Positions 5,307-9,238 of a DNA stretch of 9,238 nt are shown here, in pieces (the first letter of the stretch is position 1; each line of letters starts with the position of its first letter). The DNA lies in contig JACQAU010000248.1 of assembly GCA_016194835.1 (NCBI GenBank), positions 1 to 9,238 on the forward strand, given 5' to 3'. Source of the DNA: Deltaproteobacteria bacterium (GTDB taxonomy: Bacteria; Bdellovibrionota; UBA1018). The notes below the pieces were generated by a model, which saw only the letters and a program-made list of their open reading frames with translations, made no database searches and had not been told where the DNA came from. A program made the position numbers and the translations under genes.

Positions 5307-7826
5307 GTTGCGTCCATCTACAATGAAAAAGAGATTTCCAGTTATGAACACTTGTTCTGGGTTATATAAATTTTCAGCTCCTATCGCAGCAATGTTACTA
5401 GTTAGGTTTTGTTGACCGAAGACAGAATCTGCAGCCGTTTTATTTGCTGTTGGGATAGCGTTCCACATTAAAACTCTGTTATTGTTTTCCTCAGCAACAA
5501 ATAAACGTGTTCCATCACTAAAGACACTAAAGGGAGCATAGAGAGAACTGGCACTTAGTCCACCATTGTTTAGTGTGCTTGTTGTAAAAAGGGTTTGACC
5601 GAGCACCACATCCGCAGCTTGACCATTACTCAAACTCAGAGTGTTCCAGATCAGAACGCGATTATTGAAAATATCGGCTACATAGAGGTGAGAGGAGTCT
5701 GTAAATACTCCTTGCGGGATCATAAATTTTTGTGATGTTGTTCCGTTAGAAAAAGATGTGAAATTATTTTGTCCAATCACTGTATTAGCAGTCGCTCCAT
5801 TTGAGCTGGGCAGTGCGTTCCAAATCAAAACTCGATTGTTAGAGCTATCTAATACATAAAGAGAGTTACTATTTATTGAAACAGAAGTGGGATAAGATAA
5901 AGTATTGCTATTAATGCCTCCATTATTTGAAGCACTAGAAGTTAAATCTGGTTGTCCTAGAGCAAAACCGGCTGTCTGTTGATTGCTAGTAGGCAAAGTT
6001 GCCCATCCCAGCACACGGGAGTTATTTGAGTCTGTAATAAATAGTCGTGTCCCATCACTAAATAACCCCTGAGGCGAAGACATGCTCTGGCCACTAACTC
6101 CTCCATTATTTGAAGTACTAGAAGTTAAATTAGGCTGCCCTAAAACAAGATCTGCACTTTGAGCATCTGTGGTGGGTATTGAATTCCAAATTAAAACTCG
6201 ATTATTGCTAGAGTCTGCTACAAAAACACGTGTGCCATCACTCCAGAGTCCTTGTGGATTGAGGAGTGTTTTAGCGGTTGTGCTGCGGCCACGATTGATG
6301 TCATTGGTAGTAAATCCAGGTTGCCCAACTACGAGATCTGCAGCTTGCTGATTTGCGACCGGTATGGTGTTCCAGATAAGCACACGGTTGTTTGCATTGT
6401 CTGCCACATAAAGCTTTGTCCCATCAGAAAATGGAGAAAGATCATTGAAACCTCCATTGATGGAAGTTGCGGCAATTCCACCGTTGTTAGCCGTGTTAGA
6501 TGTCATGTTTGGTTGTCCAAGCACGACATCTGCTGGGGCTTGATCTACGAATGGAAAGTTATTCCAAATTAACACCCTGTGATTGAAATCATCTCCAACG
6601 TATACATGAGTGGTGTCAGCGTGAACATGGGAAGGAAAATTTAAGGTAGTTGCTGCTAGCCCTCCATTGTTAACAGTGTTAGATGTCATGTTCGGTTGAC
6701 CTATGACATTACTTGCAGCAATTTGATTTGCGTTTAAGGGCACATACCAGGCTAAGACCCTGTGATTGCTTTCGTCAGCTACAAACAGGGCCGTGGCATC
6801 GACCGCAAGTCCCGCTGGATAATTGAGGGTTTGCGCGCTGATTCCTCCATTATTTGCAGTGCTTGATGTGAAATTAGGTTGTCCCAAAACGTAATCAGCA
6901 GCCGTGTTTGTAACAGTTGGGATAGTGTTCCACAAGAAAACTCTATTGTTGCCAGTATCTGAAACCAAGAGTCTGGTACCGTCTGTGGCAACACCTTCTG
7001 GGGTTTTTAGAGTAGCAGCTCCGATACCACCGTTGTTAGCAGTGCTAGAAGTCAAATTAGGCTGTCCCAAAACAATATCTGCAGCAGTTTGGTTGCTTGT
7101 AGGAAGAATACTCCAAATTAATACGCGATTATTGTTTCTATCTGCCACTATGAGTTTTGTACCGGTGCAGACAAACATTCTTGGTCTATATAGGCTTTGT
7201 GCCGAAACTGTACCCTGAGCATTTGGGGTGTTGTTATCTGCATTTGTGTAAAGGCTTGGTTGACCTAACACTAAGTCAGGTGATGTTTCAGTAGCTGTTG
7301 GTACCTGATTGTAAATTAAAATTCGATTATTAGTGGCATCTGCAATCAAAAATTTTGTGCCACATTTGCTCGCTAGGGTAGGATAAGTAACACCTTTTTG
7401 TAAACCCTCTTGGGTTGTTAAATTAGGCTGTCCCAAAACGACCATATAACCGAATGCATTTGCGAGAGTCGAGGATTGTCCATCAGAACCCTGAACTACA
7501 ACAGAGGTTTTTTCGACTTGTGAATGTGCTGGTGCTGTGCAGGTCATCTGGGAAGCGGATACTATTGTGGGATTTGTGCAGGTATTTCCTCCAACTGTAG
7601 CTGTGGTGCTTGAGCTAAAACCTGTGCCCGTTAATGTGAGAGTTGTTGCTACACCGCCACCAGTAGGACTCACTGCTGTCAGAGTCAAAGTAGTGCTCGA
7701 TGTAGTAGGTGTCGTAGTTGGCTCTGGGGTAGATGTGCTATCTGAACTTCCATTTAACTGAGGTCTACAGCCCATGGCAAAACCCGCACATAGTAGAATA
7801 ACTTTAATAAAACTAGACACATTCAT
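5277..7826 (-). CDS. Large lipoprotein with IPT/TIG domain and twelve propeller-type (NHL-like) repeats
   Basis: The 849-residue product begins MNVSSFIKVILLCAGFAMGC: a short basic N-region, a hydrophobic core and a lipobox (AMGC), so Cys20 should be lipidated by Lgt. A low-complexity Ser/Thr/Pro linker follows (about 24-46). Residues 48-128 look like an IPT/TIG immunoglobulin-like domain (AVSPTGGGVATTLTLTGTGF, then a VxGxxC segment), with Cys83 and Cys96. From about 129 to the end there are twelve repeats of 57-62 residues. Each has LGQPN(L/F/M)TSxTxNNGG, then a DGTxLFVAD(S)xNNRVLIWN strand-turn-strand and P..N..AAD. This resembles the NHL beta-propeller family, so one or two surface propellers binding protein or carbohydrate are plausible. 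Ligand and role are unknown. The start is supported by the signal peptide. A run of ten G residues serves as the only ribosome-binding-like sequence. Transcription is divergent from ygfZ and convergent with lgt. Confidence 0.9.
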   Translation of the reverse strand: MNVSSFIKVILLCAGFAMGCRPQLNGSSDSTSTPEPTTTPTTSSTTLTLTAVSPTGGGVATTLTLTGTGFSSSTTATVGGNTCTNPTIVSASQMTCTAPAHSQVEKTSVVVQGSDGQSSTLANAFGYMVVLGQPNLTTQEGLQKGVTYPTLASKCGTKFLIADATNNRILIYNQVPTATETSPDLVLGQPSLYTNADNNTPNAQGTVSAQSLYRPRMFVCTGTKLIVADRNNNRVLIWSILPTSNQTAADIVLGQPNLTSSTANNGGIGAATLKTPEGVATDGTRLLVSDTGNNRVFLWNTIPTVTNTAADYVLGQPNFTSSTANNGGISAQTLNYPAGLAVDATALFVADESNHRVLAWYVPLNANQIAASNVIGQPNMTSNTVNNGGLAATTLNFPSHVHADTTHVYVGDDFNHRVLIWNNFPFVDQAPADVVLGQPNMTSNTANNGGIAATSINGGFNDLSPFSDGTKLYVADNANNRVLIWNTIPVANQQAADLVVGQPGFTTNDINRGRSTTAKTLLNPQGLWSDGTRVFVADSSNNRVLIWNSIPTTDAQSADLVLGQPNLTSSTSNNGGVSGQSMSSPQGLFSDGTRLFITDSNNSRVLGWATLPTSNQQTAGFALGQPDLTSSASNNGGINSNTLSYPTSVSINSNSLYVLDSSNNRVLIWNALPSSNGATANTVIGQNNFTSFSNGTTSQKFMIPQGVFTDSSHLYVADIFNNRVLIWNTLSLSNGQAADVVLGQTLFTTSTLNNGGLSASSLYAPFSVFSDGTRLFVAEENNNRVLMWNAIPTANKTAADSVFGQQNLTSNIAAIGAENLYNPEQVFITGNLFFIVDGRNSRVIVMPKP
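5280..7440 (-). repeat. Twelve tandem ~180-bp repeats inside the lipoprotein gene
   Basis: Repeat units begin at each (L/V/I/F)GQ(P/N/T/Q) motif. Units 3 to 6, 8, 9 and 11 keep NNGG in the middle, while units 1, 2, 7, 10 and 12 have diverged there. Many units end with NNRVLIWN followed by a Pro about three residues on. The best-conserved copies are also similar at DNA level (on the plus strand, recurrent TTAGGCTGTCC and CCTCCATTATT blocks), which could support recombination between units. The final unit ends at NSRVIVMPKP without the closing segment. Confidence 0.9.
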
Positions 7827-7836
7827 TTTATATAAA

Positions 7837-7846
7837 CCCCCCCCCC
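7837..7846 (-). repeat. Homopolymer of ten G (C10 on the plus strand) in the lipoprotein leader
   Basis: Ten consecutive C residues on the plus strand are ten G residues on the coding strand of the lipoprotein gene, ending ten bases before its ATG. In such AT-rich DNA this is strikingly improbable. By position it must serve as the Shine-Dalgarno, since GGGGG can pair with CCUCC using one G-U wobble. Tracts of this length are the classic substrate of slipped-strand phase variation. Confidence 0.85.
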
Positions 7847-7854
7847 ACGTTCTA

Positions 7855-7860
7855 TCTATA
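7855..7860 (-). promoter_or_regulatory. Possible -10 element for the lipoprotein gene
   Basis: TATAGA on the minus strand lies about 29 bases before the ATG and eight bases before the G tract, which would place the G tract at the very start of the transcript. The best -35 match is weak (TTAATA at an 18-base spacing). This is positional inference only. Confidence 0.25.
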
Positions 7861-7873
7861 GAGTTTACACTCT
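7860..7873. promoter_or_regulatory. Short palindrome AGAGT-TTAC-ACTCT
   Basis: Perfect 5-base arms surround a 4-base centre between the divergent lipoprotein gene and ygfZ. It overlaps the spacer of the possible lipoprotein promoter, a normal place for an operator. The arms are short, so chance occurrence is quite possible. Confidence 0.3.
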
Positions 7874-7875
7874 CT

Positions 7876-7907
7876 TATTATTAAAAAAAACCTTTTATTT
7901 AATAATA
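7876..7907. promoter_or_regulatory. 32-bp near-perfect AT palindrome in the divergent intergenic region
   Basis: Arms of 15 bases (7876-7890 and 7893-7907) flank a central CC. Fourteen of the fifteen positions pair, the single exception being A7886 against A7897. The outer ten bases are TATTATTAAA against TTTAATAATA. Its place between two divergent genes suggests an operator or a bidirectional regulatory element. AT-only composition raises the chance of a random match, so function is unproven. The remainder of 7827-7920 holds a possible TACAAT (-10-like) at 7909-7914 just before ygfZ. Confidence 0.45.
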
Positions 7908-7920
7908 CTACAATATACAA

Positions 7921-8865
7921 GTGTCTTTAATGAACAATTGCATTTATCACCCAAAATCACCCCTTAACTGGAACTGGCTTGAATTTTCAGGTCCTGACAC
8001 ACAAGATTTTTTACAGCGCTTAACTTCTATTGACGTTAAAAACTTAACTCCATGCGAAGGTAGGCCGGGCTTTTTCCTAAATGCCCATGGAAAAATTCAA
8101 GCTTACTTCACTTTGTGGTTTATCAAATCCACTGAGTATGCTTTTGAGTTTAACGCAGGATCTGGTTCAATATGGAAACAGAAACTACTACGTCTCATAG
8201 ATCAATACACTTTTTCAGAAAAATTCTGTTTAAACGAAACAAACCAAAATTTATTCGCCCCTACATGGATTTTGTTAAATTCAGAAAAAATCTTAACTTT
8301 AAATACTTATAGAACAAAGACTCTCCCACATGGGCTTAGACTGAATAATCATGGCACGCAATCATTCGATTTGTATTGGTACACACTTTGGGGTGCTTTC
8401 TCAGAAAAACAAAAATGGTTAAACCAAACATTTTTGAGTAATTCTGTGCCACAAGAAATTACTTTAGAAACAATCGAAAAATTGAGAATTGCACACATGA
8501 CCCCATGTGTTGATCACGAAATAACTGAAAATACTATTCCACTTGAAATAGGATTAAAAATGCATATAGCAGATAATAAAGGGTGTTATCCAGGACAAGA
8601 AGTAATCGAACGCATTACATCACTCGGCTCCCCATCTCGACGACTTATTCAGATCGAAGGCACAGGACTGCTGCCCTTTCCTGGAGAAAAGATTCTGAAT
8701 TTACTAGATAATATTGAAATAGGAGAAGTTACAAGCGTCACTCGAGAAAATGGTAAATTTCTGGCTTTAGGCATTGTAAAAAAACTTTTTGCAAATCATG
8801 GTACTTCGGTTAAACTACAGAACGGTTCTAATGCTATAATTTTGAAAGTTTCATCTTATGTTTAA
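7921..8865 (+). CDS. ygfZ: YgfZ/GcvT-family folate-binding protein
   Basis: YgfZ proteins bind tetrahydrofolate and support the maturation or repair of certain iron-sulfur enzymes, including the tRNA methylthiolase MiaB, in the cytoplasm. The decisive feature is the family signature KGCYPGQE at residues 220-227, with the functional cysteine at Cys222. It is followed by VIERITSLGSPSRRL, which matches the usual R-x-x-x-x-G-x-x-x-R-x-L context. LEFSGPDTQDFLQRLTSIDV (20-39) corresponds to the GcvT-like N-terminal fold. The 314 residues are close to the E. coli protein (about 326). The start is uncertain: GTG 7921 and ATG 7930 are both possible, and neither has a clear Shine-Dalgarno. A TACAAT at 7909-7914 might even give a leaderless message. 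The stop overlaps the next gene's ATG by 8 nt, indicating coupling. Confidence 0.9.
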   Translation: MSLMNNCIYHPKSPLNWNWLEFSGPDTQDFLQRLTSIDVKNLTPCEGRPGFFLNAHGKIQAYFTLWFIKSTEYAFEFNAGSGSIWKQKLLRLIDQYTFSEKFCLNETNQNLFAPTWILLNSEKILTLNTYRTKTLPHGLRLNNHGTQSFDLYWYTLWGAFSEKQKWLNQTFLSNSVPQEITLETIEKLRIAHMTPCVDHEITENTIPLEIGLKMHIADNKGCYPGQEVIERITSLGSPSRRLIQIEGTGLLPFPGEKILNLLDNIEIGEVTSVTRENGKFLALGIVKKLFANHGTSVKLQNGSNAIILKVSSYV

Positions 8866-9238
8866 AAAGTTCAGTCTATCCAATTTGCTATCAGGCTTTG
8901 TGTTTTTAGTTTTTTTTCTTATTTTAAATATTTTTGCTATGTGTTCTACATCTCTAGCAAAACAACAAAATTCTTTAGAATTGCTTGGAGATATGTTTTC
9001 GCTGTCGCCGTTTTGGAGTTGGAAAACAATTGAAACCACACATTTTCGTATTACTTTTCCAAAAGAGCTTTCTTCACAAGCACAGAAATCAGCTCAGTAT
9101 TTCGAAGAAGCACATTCTATCCTGTCGCCTATTTTAAAATGGGAACCAAGAAACAAAACTCAAATTTTAATTATAGATAACTCTGACATGGCCAATGGGG
9201 TTACCTCCCCCGCACTGCGTCTGGGTATTGTTTTATAC
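8858..9238 (+). CDS. Exported protein of unknown function, N-terminal 127 residues (cut by window edge)
   Basis: The ATG at 8858 lies inside the end of ygfZ (ATGTTTAA), and the frame stays open to the window edge. The N-terminus is a clear secretion signal: MFKKFSLSN, then a hydrophobic stretch (LLSGFVFLVFFLILNIFA) and a probable signal peptidase I site after STSLA, about residue 34. FAMC does not fit a lipobox, because Met precedes the Cys. The mature start contains WSWKTIETTHFRITFPKEL (53-71), HSILSPILKWEPRNKTQILI (89-108) and DNSDMANGVTSP. It resembles the front of exported peptidase-MA-like or TolB/WD40-like propeller proteins that I recall from deltaproteobacterial and Bdellovibrionota genomes. 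No HExxH zinc motif or propeller is inside the window, so the class is unconfirmed. Confidence 0.8.
   Translation, partial: MFKKFSLSNLLSGFVFLVFFLILNIFAMCSTSLAKQQNSLELLGDMFSLSPFWSWKTIETTHFRITFPKELSSQAQKSAQYFEEAHSILSPILKWEPRNKTQILIIDNSDMANGVTSPALRLGIVLY

Noticed and set aside
5277..5330. Bidirectional terminator between lgt and the lipoprotein gene
   Set aside because: Only a 5-base stem with a 2-base centre (AACTC-GT-GAGTT) is visible, and there is no T run.
6252..7218. Plus-strand open frames opposite the repeat lipoprotein
   Set aside because: They are periodic shadows of the repeat units and contain no independent start signals or motifs.
5280..7440. Repeats at regular spacing that might suggest a CRISPR array
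   Set aside because: Units are about 180 bp, diverged and lie wholly inside one long open reading frame that encodes a recognisable protein repeat. There are no short identical repeats with unique spacers.
8858..8965. Lipobox at FAMC in the last protein
   Set aside because: The residue before Cys is Met, whereas a lipobox needs Gly, Ala or Ser there. The later STSLA site fits signal peptidase I.

Overview
The window is an AT-rich stretch of bacterial chromosome made up almost entirely of conserved housekeeping genes. The gene families suggest a Gram-negative bacterium. A TCA-cycle sucCD pair is followed by ndk and a glutamine-dependent nadE. The IF3, NadE and Lgt sequences have a proteobacterial or Bdellovibrionota-like flavour, and there is a lipoprotein built from repeats of the LGQPN...NNRVLIWN type. 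Bdellovibrionota is my best guess, made from recalled family resemblance and not from a search.

Positions 1-5306 hold a tightly packed plus-strand run: the 3' end of sucC, then sucD, ndk, nadE, a small lysine-rich coiled-coil protein of unknown function, infC and lgt. Gaps are short (11 nt, 22 nt, a 1-nt overlap, about 56-68 nt, 47 nt and 23 nt), and I see no convincing intrinsic terminator, so the run could be one transcript. It joins central metabolism (succinyl-CoA synthetase), nucleotide and NAD supply, translation initiation and lipoprotein maturation. sucD carries a one-base frameshift near its 3' end that sits on or next to an A6 tract, yet the downstream reading frame is intact. infC is present without rpmI-rplT and is preceded by an in-frame 15-codon mini-ORF.

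Positions 5277-7826 on the minus strand encode a large lipoprotein with a type II signal peptide, a Ser/Thr/Pro linker, one IPT/TIG-like domain and about twelve repeats of roughly 60 residues that probably form beta-propellers. Its 3' end overlaps the 3' end of lgt by 30 bp, tail to tail. A run of ten G residues in its leader replaces the Shine-Dalgarno sequence and is the best candidate for a phase-variable switch.

Positions 7827-7920 form a divergent intergenic region with the G tract, a small palindrome and a 32-bp near-perfect AT palindrome. On the other side, ygfZ (folate-binding Fe-S/tRNA-modification protein) runs on the plus strand and overlaps by 8 nt the start of an exported protein that is cut by the window edge.

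I found no RNA genes, insertion sequences, CRISPR array or defence system, and I do not see a clearly new multi-gene system. The observations most worth checking are the G10 tract before the repeat lipoprotein and the sucD frameshift.
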